Source: Latrodectus hesperus (Eukaryota > Arthropoda > Arachnida > Araneae > Theridiidae). From it: a stretch of 64,000 nucleotides of DNA. This document shows positions 14,741-26,150 of this stretch, in pieces. Positions within the stretch are counted from its first letter, which is position 1; each line of letters begins with the position of its first letter. Where the stretch lies: contig JAJQOW010000025.1 of NCBI GenBank assembly GCA_037975125.1, forward strand, positions 417,501-481,500, read 5' to 3'. The translations under genes and the position numbers were made by a program. Below the pieces are notes generated by a model. The model was given only the letters and a program-made list of their open reading frames with translations, did not search any database and was not told the DNA's origin.

Positions 14741-15230
14741 CTTCTATCCCTGGGCAAAGGTAATTTTTTTGTAACCGTAACTATTTCGGACAATGTCATT
14801 TCCAAATAAAACTTTATCTACAACCTGTCCAAGCAGTCACAATAGGATTGAGCAGGACGACAGATGTCCTCGATTCATTTAGTTTATGGAATCACTTGAT
14901 TAAATATCCCCCTGAAGAGAATAATCTGTGTTCCTTCTGGTAGTTTATTCCCAAATGCTTCGTCCAGCTGGGAGAGTGGCGTATCAATCAACTAACTTTG
15001 TTAAAGTATTGTAAGCGGGGGCGGGCAGGAGTGTAAAGCTACACTGACTCCGTGACTGTCTTTTGGTAGAGGATAATAAATGACTTGATGAGAGTTGCTT
15101 GATAAATGGACTTCAGCATAAAAATAAGAGGAAAAATATGACCTCGACGTACATCGTTGTTTTAAGTCAGAAAGCAAACATAAAAGTTTGAAAGAAGCTT
15201 GATAAATATTCGAATATATAACCACAGGGA
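14740..15230. other. Higher-complexity island, function unknown
   Basis: Contains a local G+C-rich patch (GCGGGGGCGGGCAGG near 15016) and mixed sequence unlike the flanks. A 74-aa minus-strand frame (15001-15225) has no recognised domain. Candidate regulatory sequence or unrecognised exon. Confidence 0.3.
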
Positions 15231-15899
15231 AAAAAATAATTGAGGAATAAAATTGATTTATAATACTTTAACGTCAAATTTTTTCATCCCATTTGAAGTT
15301 AATTTTTCACATTAAGCATATAAAAATGAACTTTGACTTTTGAATTTTAAAATAAATTTAAGTGTTTGAGATGTTGCATTTTTAAATTAAATTTATTATG
15401 TATAGGTAATGTTAACTTTTAGAAAAATAAGAAGAGTTAGTTATGAGTCAGAAAATATATTTTTTCATGGGAAATGTAAATTTAGTAATCGATTTGAGGA
15501 TCCACAAAACTTGTTTCAAGCGGTTTCCCTGAGACCCATTTCTAGAGTATCCTTTATTTTAAATAACCAGAAATATTGAAAAAATTTAATGGTCTTAGAT
15601 GATATTAATAGTAATTTACCATTTTTTTCGAAAATTTTTCATACATAATTTCCAGAGAACATCTTAATACATCCTATTCAGATTTAGGCTTAACTAGTTT
15701 GGTAGAAGCTGTATTATTTTTGGATGAGGTATTAATGTAATGTAACTTGAGTCTAATGAGATTATTAAATGTTCTAAGTAATATCATTTTTTGATCAAAA
15801 ATCTTTTTTCCTTGTTGATTCACAGTCTCTTATTCTTTCGCTTACTAATCTAATTTATATTAATAATGTATTAGTCCACTCTTGCAGAATGAAGTTACA

Positions 15900-16440
15900 C
15901 GAACTCATTGAAATCAAGGACCACGTGGTTCTTCAATGTATTCCGAAGCCACTGCTATTTTTCTGGAAATGAGCAGACAGACTTGCGAAAGCTGGTTCCC
16001 TTATGATCCAGCCAAATCTCCCTTTGCCTTTGCGTAACAGCAAAAGTGTAATCCTCAGTAAAATAAAGGATGACAGAATTTCCCTTTATGTTGATGTGGC
16101 TATGGACAGGCAATGGAAAACTCTACTTGATGGGAACAATAAAATCCCTGGCACCTTACCACGAGCTGTTGGTGTCGCTTGTTTCCATGTGACAACTGGA
16201 CATGACTATCCTACAAAGGCATCTGCATCGAATAGGTGTAATGGACTCTGCTCGTTATCCATTGTGCAATCATGATTATACTGATGCTGCTCACCTCAAG
16301 AACTGCCCTGAAGCTTTATAGTTTATGACTGACAACTCTTTTGAGGCTACTAAAGGACTTTATTCTTGTTTTTATACTTGTTCATCTTTTCATTGGGCTG
16401 CCTAGGCGATTAATGGCAGAGATGCCAAGAACGAGCGAAG
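15900..16440 (+). pseudogene. LINE C-terminal (RNase H and CCHC) fossil
   Basis: Remnant of the 3' end of a non-LTR retrotransposon ORF2, 5'-truncated. Near 15937 one frame reads LQCIPKP (from the RNase H LQWIPSH block). Near 15965 GNEQTD matches the last RNase H catalytic block (GNExAD), and ADRLAKAG follows in an adjacent frame. The 90-aa open frame at 16003-16275 reads LPLPLRNSKSVI and, later, TTGHDY, the stretch typical after RNase H. Near 16250-16320 a shifted frame reads PLCNHDYTDAAHLKNCPEAL, a CCHC-type zinc motif. Frame shifts and stops show it is dead. Its wording differs from the LINE at 60527, so it is a different subfamily. Confidence 0.72.
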
Positions 16441-17000
16441 GATGAAAAAAAAATTCTTTTTGAAGCATCATTCTTATTTCATCTATCCCATAAATATTTA
16501 CTTTAATTGAGCGAAAGGCTCATTGTATTAAGATCTTTTTGAGAATCCATATGGTGTTCTTAATTTATCTACATTATTTTTATTCTAAATTTGTTAAAAT
16601 AGTTTCGTAAAGCTAAAAGAGTTCTAAGCATTTTTTTCAATTCACGTATCCTTTACTACGCTAATCACTTTTATTCTAATTTTATAAACATATTTTACGA
16701 AAAAAATCATAAAATATTTCAATTAACATTCTCACTTATAGAATAAATATGACAGAGAATTCTTACAACAATCTTAAAATTATTATTAAATTTAAAATAG
16801 CTAATCTGATTACTAATCTGGATTTAATTTTCATCCAAAACACATTTGAATAAAGCTGGGAATATCTAATCAGTGTTGTGTTAGTAGGGACAAATTATTG
16901 CGAATGAATAAGATTAATAAATGAAAAATACTATTGAAGGTATGGAAAATAAAAAAGTATGAAAATGTTTTTGTCATTAAATTTAAGAAACATTATGACA
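16441..17000. other. AT-rich non-coding DNA
   Basis: No feature recognised. Confidence 0.45.
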
Positions 17001-17009
17001 CTTTATAAA

Positions 17010-17276
17010 TCGATTATTTCTGAGATTAAAATAATTATCCTAGTTTTTTTATTTTTTTCAATCTATTCTATATGACTTAAGTTAAGGTGTAATTTAAAGT
17101 CAATCGATTCGGGATTAGAATAATTATCCTGGTTTTTTATTATTTCAATTTGTTCTATATGACCAAAGTTAAGGCGTAATTTAGTGACAATCATCTCGGA
17201 TTAAAATAATTATCCTAGTTTTTTAATACTTCAACCTAGTCTATATGACTTAAGTTAAGGTGTAACTTAGTGGCAC
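17010..17276. repeat. Three-copy tandem repeat, ~86-89 bp
   Basis: ATTAAAATAATTATCCTAG-type sequence recurs at about 17024, 17113 and 17199. Each copy is followed by TTCTATATGACTTAAGTTAA-like sequence and AAGGTGTAATTTA. Units are diverged by a few substitutions and small indels. Confidence 0.88.
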
Positions 17277-17930
17277 ATTTACATTTTTAATTTCTTTTAA
17301 TTTCAAAAGTTTACATGATATTAAATACAATAAAACTTCTAAAATTCATAATATGTTTTTCAGTAAAATCAATAACTGAAACTATTTTAGGACATGTTGA
17401 ATTTTATAAATATTATGAAATGAAACACAATATTCTAAGGTATAGTTTCAAATGTACTTTTAAGTTACTGAAACTTTTAAATATTTCAAAATTTTATAAT
17501 TTGAGCAATATTAAGATTTATCTAAATATAATTTGTATTTGTACGCAAACTGAGTTACGTAATGTTTATATAACTTACAGCTAACACATGGAGAGGAAAA
17601 TATAAATCTTATTTAACTTACAATTATTAAAGTACATTTAGGAAATTTAATGCTTCATTAAAATGAAAACATGTTGAAAGTCAGAAATATAAAAACAACA
17701 AATGACTTGACTTTAGGATTGCTGCCTAGTAAATTGCAACTCTCTGCTTTAAATAATTTTAGCGCTACAAAGTTCAGCATATTTAAAAAAATGTCTTCTG
17801 ATATTTTTATCTAATAGTTAAAGATCTTTTTAATTTATTTTTTTAACGTGTAAAAAAGAGAAACGTGGTCATTAAAGGTAAAAAGACTTTTCGCTATCGA
17901 AAAATTCTTAGAGTCGATTTTTTTTTCTGC
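17277..17930. other. AT-rich non-coding DNA
   Basis: An 89-aa frame at 17315-17584 is low-complexity and motif-free; not called as a gene. Confidence 0.4.
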
Positions 17931-18182
17931 CATAATTTAAGGATTGAGAGTTAAGGCATTGATCAATGGCTTCAGTAAGAGATGAGTGTGGTTGTCATGA
18001 CAACCATCTTCACACAAATGGCCGCATCTTCTAACGATGCCTCAGCATCCAGCTTTGATCGAACCGTCACAGGTGTTTCCATTAATGTCGGTGTGGGAAA
18101 TTTGGTTATTTCAAGGGAAAAATAAGCCGATACCAACTTTTTTCCCACATTAACATCTGTTCCCTGTAGGAGCTAAAATGAA
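17931..18182. promoter_or_regulatory. Candidate regulatory island with RFX X-box-like palindrome
   Basis: A higher-complexity island in AT-rich DNA. At 17989-18006 lies TGGTTGTCATGACAACCA, an exact 18-bp palindrome. Its core GTTGTCATGACAAC fits the RFX-factor X-box pattern (two GTTNYC half-sites as an inverted repeat). About 100 bp on, GTGTGGGAAA (near 18091) and TTTCCCACAT (near 18141) form a second, looser inverted pair. Function is inferred from motif match only; no adjacent gene is visible. Confidence 0.4.
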
Positions 18183-18405
18183 GAAAAAAATATGTAAAAA
18201 GCATTGATTTATCCGAATTCACCTGAATCGGAAAATGACATTAGGAATAGACATTAGCAGCCTTTAAAAATATTTTATTTGGAAAAATTTAAAAAAATTT
18301 AATGCAAATGTAAAAAGAAAAACTTATTGAATTATATTGCAAACAGAATTTTATTTAATGAAATATATATATTCTCATGGAAATCATTAAAAATGAAACT
18401 TAGAG

Positions 18406-19560
<1,155 letters not shown>

Positions 19561-19990
19561 TATCAATTCTGGAAAGACCCAAACGATCTAAAATATGGTC
19601 AGGAGTGGCCTGATGGTCAGCACTCTTCAAACAGGATAAGAAAATCTGTTTTTTTCAGAAGAATAGGACATAAATCTCAATTGTCCACTGATAAGCCTGG
19701 TGATGGCCTACTGATCAAGCCTATAGCACTTTCCATAAGTATCATTGGTGAACAAGGGAGATTGTCCAAGGAGCATTAATGGCTATTTTAGCTCTTGAGA
19801 ACAATTCCAAATGAATCAGTGACTCAAGTATGTCTGAAGGTTCACCAGCATTCGCTTTATCCAAAATATCTACTGTCCCATTACCATGTATATCAACGAT
19901 GATAATCACTGAAATTTTACTTCACGAAAGCAGGAAAGATGCCTCAGTTTGTCAATAATTGCCTTTCCCATGAAAAAACCATAGTATACA
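19561..19990. repeat. Possible old dispersed-repeat fragment
   Basis: More complex than the flanks. GACCCAAACGATCTAAAATA and the GGAGTGGCCT that follows loosely parallel the family C segment near 56255 (GTCCCAAACACTCAAGGATA, then GGAGTGGCTTGG). The similarity is by eye and may be chance. Confidence 0.3.
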
Positions 19991-20370
19991 AGATAATTTA
20001 AAAAATCTTACAATATAAATGAACGATTAAAACACACAAAATCAGCCTTTAAAGTAGGGTATGGATTAAAATTCATAAATGATTATTTTGAAGTGGAGAA
20101 AAAATATTACATGGAGTCAGCGAAAGAATTTCTTAATTAAAGAATGAAGTTTTTCTTTTGACAAAAAGGTTGGTAAAACCAACACCCCCTAGATACAAGG
20201 CCTGAGCGCAAGAGTTATGAGTCATCAAGAGAAGACCTGTTGAAATCTTCGCCGTAGCTTTAACATCGGCAAAAGATAAACAAAATTTTCATGTGTAAAA
20301 CCATCAAATGTCTAGTTTTTTTTTGTGTTTTAAGTAAAATATCACATTAAATTTAACAAACCAATTTTTT

Positions 20371-21250
20371 TAGAAAAATAGTAAATCTTATAAAAAAGAG
20401 TTTAAAGTTAACTTTTTTATTTGTCATTAAAGTAGTTATATGAAATTTAATATTAGAATTTTAATATCATAAATATATCAAACAGCAATTTCCTCTATTA
20501 TAAAACAAGAAGTACATTACACTAAAATTGAAACGTAAATTTAAGTTTAAAATGTTTATAAATTCAAAAAAATATGCACATTTTTATAGTGATTATCCAT
20601 TGTAATACAATTAGACACAATTGAAAAATATTCACGAGGAATATAAATTTAGTTTTATAAATAGAATTGCATGTATATAGGAAATACAATTTTTATATTA
20701 ATAAAAATGTGTTGTAATATGAGTTTACTAAATTTTTTTCTTCTCATTAATGTGTAGGATTTTTAAAATCAAAACTTTATAACTGTAAGTAATTACAGAA
20801 AAATATTAGAATTAACAAACTTAAATTAATTTTATTTGCAGAAAATAATTTTAGATTTGTTAAAGTAGCATTTAATTAACTTAATGAATTATATCATTAA
20901 ATAGAGATAGAAGAGTTTTACTGCATTCGGAAGAATTTATGAAAAAATAGTAAGACATATAAAGAGAGATTGTTTATCCAGTAAATTATTTGTTATGAAA
21001 ATATTTCTATGAAATTTAACATTAGAATTTTAATGGCATAACTAAATCAAATTGCATATTCTTGATTTTAAAACAGTAAGTAAATAAAACACACCCTTAA
21101 GTAAAAAGCATTTATTTTTAAAATTTGAAAAAATATACAGGCATACATATATATATACAGATTATTCATTATTATACAACTGGATGCAATTCAAGAATAT
21201 ACATGAGGAGCACACACACAATTTTATAAATAAAAATGAAATTATATATA
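20371..21250. repeat. Diverged direct repeat, ~310 bp, offset 569 bp
   Basis: Sequence from about 20371-20690 recurs at about 20940-21250: for example TATGAAATTTAATATTAGAA at 20440 and TATGAAATTTAACATTAGAA at 21009, followed by matching ACAATTNNAATATTCANGAGG-like stretches. It lies inside the P-like element, between its left end and the candidate last exon. Confidence 0.7.
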
Positions 21251-21456
21251 TAATCTGAACATACATTTATTCTTCAACTCATAAATCTTGAGCATGATTT
21301 GCTTAAAAATATATTTTATGTTATGATTACAACAAACAGTAATGTAAACTATTATAAAAATCAGTAATAAAAATTTAATTAGACATATTCAATGAAATGT
21401 TATTTTTCTAATGTTTTTAATTTACGTTTTCTCGGAGGTTTTTTTGCTATATCATT

Positions 21457-21624
21457 TTAATTTTTACAATAATTTTTAAGAAGTATGTTAGAAGTCACCC
21501 AAACTATTCTTCTTACTATATCTTCAAGTGTATGGCCAGAGAAACAAGTATCTACATCATTGTAAATTTCAAAATTACTCATCAAAGACATAATTAATTG
21601 ACTCATAAATTTTCTTTGGTTAGA
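21457..21624 (-). CDS. Candidate last exon of the P-like transposase
   Basis: On the minus strand, an acceptor-like AG at 21626-21625 (after TTTAACATCTT) is followed by an open frame of 55 codons ending in TAA at 21457-21459. It begins SNQRKFMSQLIMSLMSNFEI and ends ILLKNYCKN. The sequence is less AT-biased than its surroundings and looks like a helical C-terminus. It lies downstream of the THAP exon on the same strand and within the terminal repeats, the place where the 3' exon of a P-like transposase would be. I recognise only a general resemblance, no diagnostic motif. It could be chance; an alignment to P or THAP9-type transposases would decide. Confidence 0.4.
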   Translation of the reverse strand, partial: SNQRKFMSQLIMSLMSNFEIYNDVDTCFSGHTLEDIVRRIVWVTSNILLKNYCKN

Positions 21625-22459
21625 CTAAGATGTTAAAGATTAAAACCTGTATGTGTAAAAACAGAAAGAAATATATTTATTTAAATTTTTTTATCACTAA
21701 ATATTTATATATATATTATTTTCAGAAAAAATCAAAATAGTACAGTGATTTATAAATTGAAAAATTTAAATTCATCACATAAACTAATTAATATTTAATT
21801 TATATCTTTGTAAATTCTTCTATTATATAACTGAAGAATACTTCTGTTTTTAGACTAAATAGAATTGTTAGCAGTTCAAATTTACAAATTGAAATTGTTT
21901 CCTACTTTCAATTAACAAATTTGAAACATTTAATTGTACCAAGGAGAGAACGAATATAGTAAATATCCATGTAATAAACAATATAGTAAATATATTATTT
22001 CTTATTCTAAAAATATTTCCTACTAACAAATCTAACATTAAAAAAATTTTAAGTTTTTAATTGGCGAATCAGCACAGAGCTATAAATAAAATTAAAACAT
22101 GCAATTTCAACATTAGATTTTTCAATAAAAATATGTGTTATGGTAATAATAGTTGTTTTCACAATAATTTGATATTAATGTGAATTAATATTCATATATA
22201 TATATACATTTGACGTATATACCATGTTATTAAACATTTATGTATTATAAATTGATTTTTTACAATTCCCCTCACACGTTTATACAAGCATTTTTTTTCG
22301 TTAACAAAATAATTTTATAAAATCAGCAACATATCGTTCTTTCCCTTAAATTTTAAAATATTCATGAAACATTTAATTTTAACATTCAATTATTTCTAAT
22401 ATCATACGAGTAAATCATGCATACTAAATAAAAATTTTAATTAAATATATGAAACTTAC

Positions 22460-22615
22460 CCTTGATGATTTCGTTGGTTGAAAATCCTTCCTTGGAATAG
22501 ATAGAATCCATTTCTTTAAAAGTTCTTTATCCATTGGAAACCTGAAAACGCTTACAGTAGTATTACTACTGTTGTAATTTCCTTTACAATAAGGAACGCA
22601 GCACCTAGATGGCAT
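22460..22615 (-). CDS. THAP zinc-finger exon (52 codons) with splice donor
   Basis: First coding exon of a THAP-domain protein. THAP is a C2CH zinc-dependent DNA-binding domain found in P-element transposases and domesticated THAP proteins. The ATG at 22613-22615 starts MPSRCCVPYCKGN, with the first Cys pair as C5/C6 and C10. Then come FRFP (24-27), a Trp at 36 (LLKKWI) and DFQPTKSSR (44-52), the stretch that precedes the second zinc pair (C..H) in this family. The exon ends at codon 52 directly before GGTAAGT: the donor is GTAAGT at 22459-22454, phase 0. The remaining Cys-His pair would be on the next exon, which I did not find. The frame is uninterrupted. It lies about 240 bp inside the right terminal repeat, so it most likely belongs to the transposon rather than a host gene. 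Confidence 0.8.
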
Positions 22616-22855
22616 GATTCAGCAGTTTTTGTGGAAAATGCACTATCCAGGATAAATAATCAGAAGAAATCAGTTGAAAAGTAAGCTTATAAAGAAAATA
22701 TTTAAAAATAATTAAAACGCCACCACGTTGTACACACGTTTCACGTTGAAAATGCAAAAACTCCCTCACTCCAGTCGAGAGAAACAGGTCTTCTCTTCGA
22801 AACGTCACATCCACTTCCTGTTCAAGCGCTCAGGCCTTGTATTCTAGGGGGTGTT

Positions 22856-24370
22856 GGTAAAACCATGCTTACTTTGTTATTGTAAGCTAGAAAATTTTTG
22901 AAATGAAATACAGGAAAGCTACTAAATGAATTTCTAGGACCTGTTTATTGAAGACTTAAGCTAAATTTCATTTCTAAACTTTGATCAGAGCATTTTTTAT
23001 TAATTTAAGTTCTTAATTTGTTATTAAATTAAGTTTTGTTATTAATTTAATTCAAATATTCTAAAAGTTGCTTACGTAAAATGTGTACATTGCAGAAGCC
23101 TACTTGTTTCAAGTTTCGTGACTTGTGCTTCTTTTTCCAATTTTAAAACTATCACGTATCCTTACTCACGGGTGACAGAGAAAACCTATGTGTGAAATTA
23201 CATCCCTTTTCTTTCTACATATTTATTGTATACTTTTTTCTAAAGAAATAATGATACTCACACTACTTTTCTTCTGCTAAGAAATTATAATTTTCCCCCA
23301 CTGCAGCAAATGCATTTTTGGTTTTCCCAATACGCCACCGATCAAAAATGCATTGGAATGTAGATAGAGGGAGTCTTAACTTCAACATTTAATAATTTCT
23401 TAACTGAAGGAAATTTTCAAGCTTTCCGCTTTCCACACTCTGTTTGATTTTAGTTGATCTATACGTGAGGCTTTATTTCGTAGAGCAAAACAATATTTCT
23501 GGCAAAGCACAAACACAAACTGAAAAGTAAACATCTTTAAAGAATTATAAAATCATTATTTTTTGAAATCTCAATTTAATTTTACAAAAGCTAGATACAC
23601 GTTTTCTACTGGAAAGCAGGGCGTGATAACGTCAGATGTTTCTTTTAGGACCAGAAAAGTCATTAATTTTCTCGTCCTAATGGAAACATGCAATATAAAA
23701 AAATAAGTTATACACGTGACTAAAAATTGATCATTTCCATTTGAAAGGTACACATGACAAACACAATACAAAAATAGACTATATTTTGTATTAATCTCTT
23801 TTACAAGTTTACAGGCATTTTGAAAAATTTCAGGATATACAGAAGGCTATCATATTGTATTTTCCATTTTCCCACTAAATTTAATTTAATATTATAAAAG
23901 TAATTAGAGAATATTTAATTTAATGTAATAAGTTCACATTATTTATAATAATTTAATGTTTTTAAATTTTTGCAAAAAAGGGAAAAAAATCAAAGTGTAA
24001 TTATCGAATAAAAATGATCCATTTTGCACTTTAATAATTGCTTAATAAATGTCTACTTGAAAAATATTCTGTAAATGTCCCCTTAAATTTTGCGATAAAA
24101 CTTCATTTATAGATTTTTTTAAAATTAATAGCCTGAAAGCAGAAAACTAATTAAAAATGATAAGTTAGATTTTAGTTTTGAGTAAAATGTTGCGCTGAAT
24201 TATTAGATTGTACATCCATGTATAAAAATGCGTATATAAAATCACGGAAGATAACAAAAGATGATTTGCATCTTCTTTTCATTTTCAGTTAGATTAAATT
24301 CGCACTTTAGATAGAATTAACAAAATATATTCGCTTCGATGCGATCCATTTAAATAATTTTATAGTTAGT
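22856..24370. other. Non-coding DNA, no feature seen
   Basis: Mixed AT-rich sequence. A 66-aa minus-strand frame at 23571-23771 has no motif. The stretch 23090-23420 is somewhat more complex, but nothing is recognised. Confidence 0.4.
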
Positions 24371-24375
24371 TTTAG

Positions 24376-24676
24376 TGGCCACGGTCTTCTAGTTAGTTAG
24401 GGCGTTTGTTCTTATTATCAGAAGGTTGTAAGTTCGAGTCCCGATCTAATCGAATAACTATCGTGCTCGCGAATGGTGACGAAACCAGTGATATAGTAGT
24501 TCTTGCTCCCAAGCCACAGGTCGGAGGTTCTGTCCTCAGGCTGGACATAGTTGACTCAGCTTTTTATCCCTTCAGTGGGCCGATAAGACTGAGTACCACA
24601 CAAGCATGCTTGAGAATTAGACTAACCACCTTACCGGAACATATGCTTCGCACCACAAGACCCTCGGTCAAGGAAA
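24376..24676 (+). mobile_element. SINE-like sequence, left part, interrupted by Tc1
   Basis: Begins with a tRNA-like head (A-box-like TCTAGTTAGTTAGGGC and B-box AAGTTCGAGTCCCG near 24430), related to the family B head. A second SINE-like segment follows (CACAGGTCGGAGGTTC near 24514, TTTTTATCCCTTCAGTGGG near 24560). It is cut at 24678 by the Tc1 element, and SINE-like sequence resumes after 26087. The 108-aa frame here is incidental. Confidence 0.55.
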
Positions 24677-24829
24677 TACACTACTGGCCATTAAAATTGC
24701 TACACCAGGAAAGCGGCACACCACACACGTGAAATTTGCATGACAGGTAGAATTTGCTGTGATATGCAAATGATTACATTTTCAACGCATTCATACAAAG
24801 CAGGCGACAGTAGTGACATCTAGAATGTG

Positions 24830-24836
24830 TATAAAA
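24830..24836 (+). promoter_or_regulatory. TATA-like box of the Tc1 transposase
   Basis: TATAAAA lies 75 bp upstream of the transposase ATG at 24911, inside the transposon. A similar TATAAAA (29052-29058) precedes the related fossil at 29117. Assigned by position and motif only. Confidence 0.5.
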
Positions 24837-24910
24837 CCAGAGACTTGACAGCAGTTTTCTCATACTCAATTTTCGCTTCAACGTTGTTTTCGGCAAATAA
24901 AGTTGTTGTA

Positions 24911-25950
24911 ATGCCTCGTGTAAGAAGAAGAAATACGCCTAACAGCACGTGTCTGACTTTGATCGAGGAAGGATTATAGCCTATCGGGACTGCAGTTTAT
25001 CGTTCCGCAATATTGCTGCTCGCATCGATCGAGACCCCATGATTGTTAGCAGAATATGGAATCGATGGGTTCAGGACAATCATAGAACGTTATGCAGGAT
25101 CTCAGTGACCCCCATCACTAACAGCAGAGAAGACAGACATCTTATCCGCATGGTCACAAGGGATTGTACAGCCACGTCACGAACCCTGAGTCGAGAAATG
25201 GAGTCATTTGCAAAACAAAAAGTTTCTGCTTGAACAGTTCAACGACGTTTGCAGCAGCATGGATTGTCTTCACGGCGACCATGGCTTCGGCTACCATTGA
25301 TGCTGCGTCACAGACAGGAGCGCCTTCAATGGTGTGATCAGTGACGAACTTGGACGCGGGAATGGCATCACGTCATCTTTACAGATGAATCTCGGTTATG
25401 TATACAAGACCATGATGGCCGCATCCGTGTTTGGAGGCATCGTGGAGAACGCGCATTGCCAGCTTGTATTGGTCATCGCCATACTGGCCCATCTGCTGGA
25501 GTGATGGTATGAGGTGCCATTGGATAGACGTCTGGATCACCTCTTGTTCGCATTACCAGCGATTTGAACAGCAACCGTTACTATTCCGATGTTTTAAGGC
25601 CCGTGGCTCTGCCCTATCTTCGAGGCCTCCCTAATGCTTTGTTTCAACAGGATAATGCACGACCGCATGTTGCCCGTACTGTTCTGAACTTCCTTGATAC
25701 AGAACAGGTTCGACTGTTACTCTGGCCAGCATGTTCTCCTGATCTGTCACCAATTGAGAACGTGTGGTCAATGGTTGCCGAGCGATTGGAACTCCATCAC
25801 TCACCATCCACTACTGTCGATGAACTGTGGCATAGTGTTGAATCTGCATGGACTGAGATCCCCGTACATGCCATACAATCTCTGTTGGACTCCATGCCTA
25901 GGCGGATAAATGCTGTTATTGTAGCCAGAGGTGGCTGCTCTGGGTACTGA
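24911..25950 (+). pseudogene. Tc1-family transposase, DD34E, with four in-frame stops
   Basis: Encodes the transposase of the surrounding element, which would excise and reinsert it at TA. The start MPRVRRRN at 24911 is followed by a small indel near 24935; the frame then runs from 24949 to the TGA at 25948. Helix-turn-helix region: MSDFDRGRIIAYRDC...RIWNRWV. Catalytic residues: Asp in FTDESR (about 25382), Asp in FQQDNARPHVA (about 25650), Glu in SPIENVW with 34 residues between the last two, i.e. DD34E. The C-terminus GGCSGY is intact. Stops occur after VSA (TGA at 25231), in CDQ*RTW (TGA), in VMV*GAIG (TGA, expected Trp) and in IG*TSG (TAG, expected Tyr). The first two are CGA to TGA changes, typical of CpG deamination. 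Length matches the family (about 340 residues). Confidence 0.93.
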
Positions 25951-26087
25951 TTTCTAAAGATCTATACATCCTAATTTCCTGTAAATCTAATCACTTGTTC
26001 TTTCCACTATAATGTATTTGTCCAATAAATATCGTTCTGTTATTTGCATTCCTTCTTTGTTTAGCAATATTAATGGCCAGTAGTGTA

Positions 26088-26150
26088 GATATGGACACTA
26101 TAGGCCTTTGTCTCTCGGAACTGTCGTATCATTGAGTTTAGTTTAGTTTA
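26088..26150 (+). mobile_element. SINE-like 3' end with (GTTTA)n tail, right of Tc1
   Basis: Continuation of the SINE segment cut by the Tc1 element: CTATAGGCCTTTGTCTCTCG, ACTGTCG, then a GAGTTTAGTTTAGTTTAG tail typical of a SINE 3' end. Confidence 0.45.

Larger units (their letters stand above)
20181..22855 (-). mobile_element. P-superfamily-like DNA transposon, internally deleted
   Basis: About 2.7 kb bounded by inverted repeats. The left end AACACCCCCTAGATACAAGG then CCTGAGCGC (20181-20209) matches the reverse complement of the right end (22827-22855) with one indel. A 15-bp subterminal inverted repeat, AAGAGAAGACCTGTT, lies at 20228-20242 and inverted at 22783-22797. The motif GGTAAAACC abuts both outer ends as a direct repeat, consistent with a target-site duplication. 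Inside, on the minus strand, a THAP zinc-finger exon sits about 240 bp from the right end, and a plausible last exon lies at 21457-21624. Terminal plus subterminal inverted repeats and an N-terminal THAP finger together are the known architecture of Drosophila P elements. No catalytic domain is visible between the exons, and the left half is AT-rich with an internal direct repeat, so this is probably a non-autonomous deletion derivative. The superfamily call is inference. Confidence 0.68.
24679..26085 (+). mobile_element. Tc1-like DNA transposon, nearly full length (1407 bp)
   Basis: Flanked by TA at 24677-24678 and 26086-26087, the Tc1/mariner target duplication. Its terminal inverted repeats (CACTACTGGCCATTAAAATT left, AATATTAATGGCCAGTAGTG right) are about 27 bp with two mismatches. 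A TATA-like box (24830-24836), the transposase frame (24911-25950) and an AATAAA signal (26024-26029) are in the expected order. Damage is light: one small indel and four in-frame stops. This is the youngest-looking DNA transposon in the window. It sits inside older SINE sequence. Confidence 0.93.

Noticed and set aside
22424..22615. 63-codon minus-strand frame taken as a complete small protein
   Set aside because: The last 11 codons lie beyond a strong GTAAGT donor and lose THAP similarity; the exon ends at 22460.
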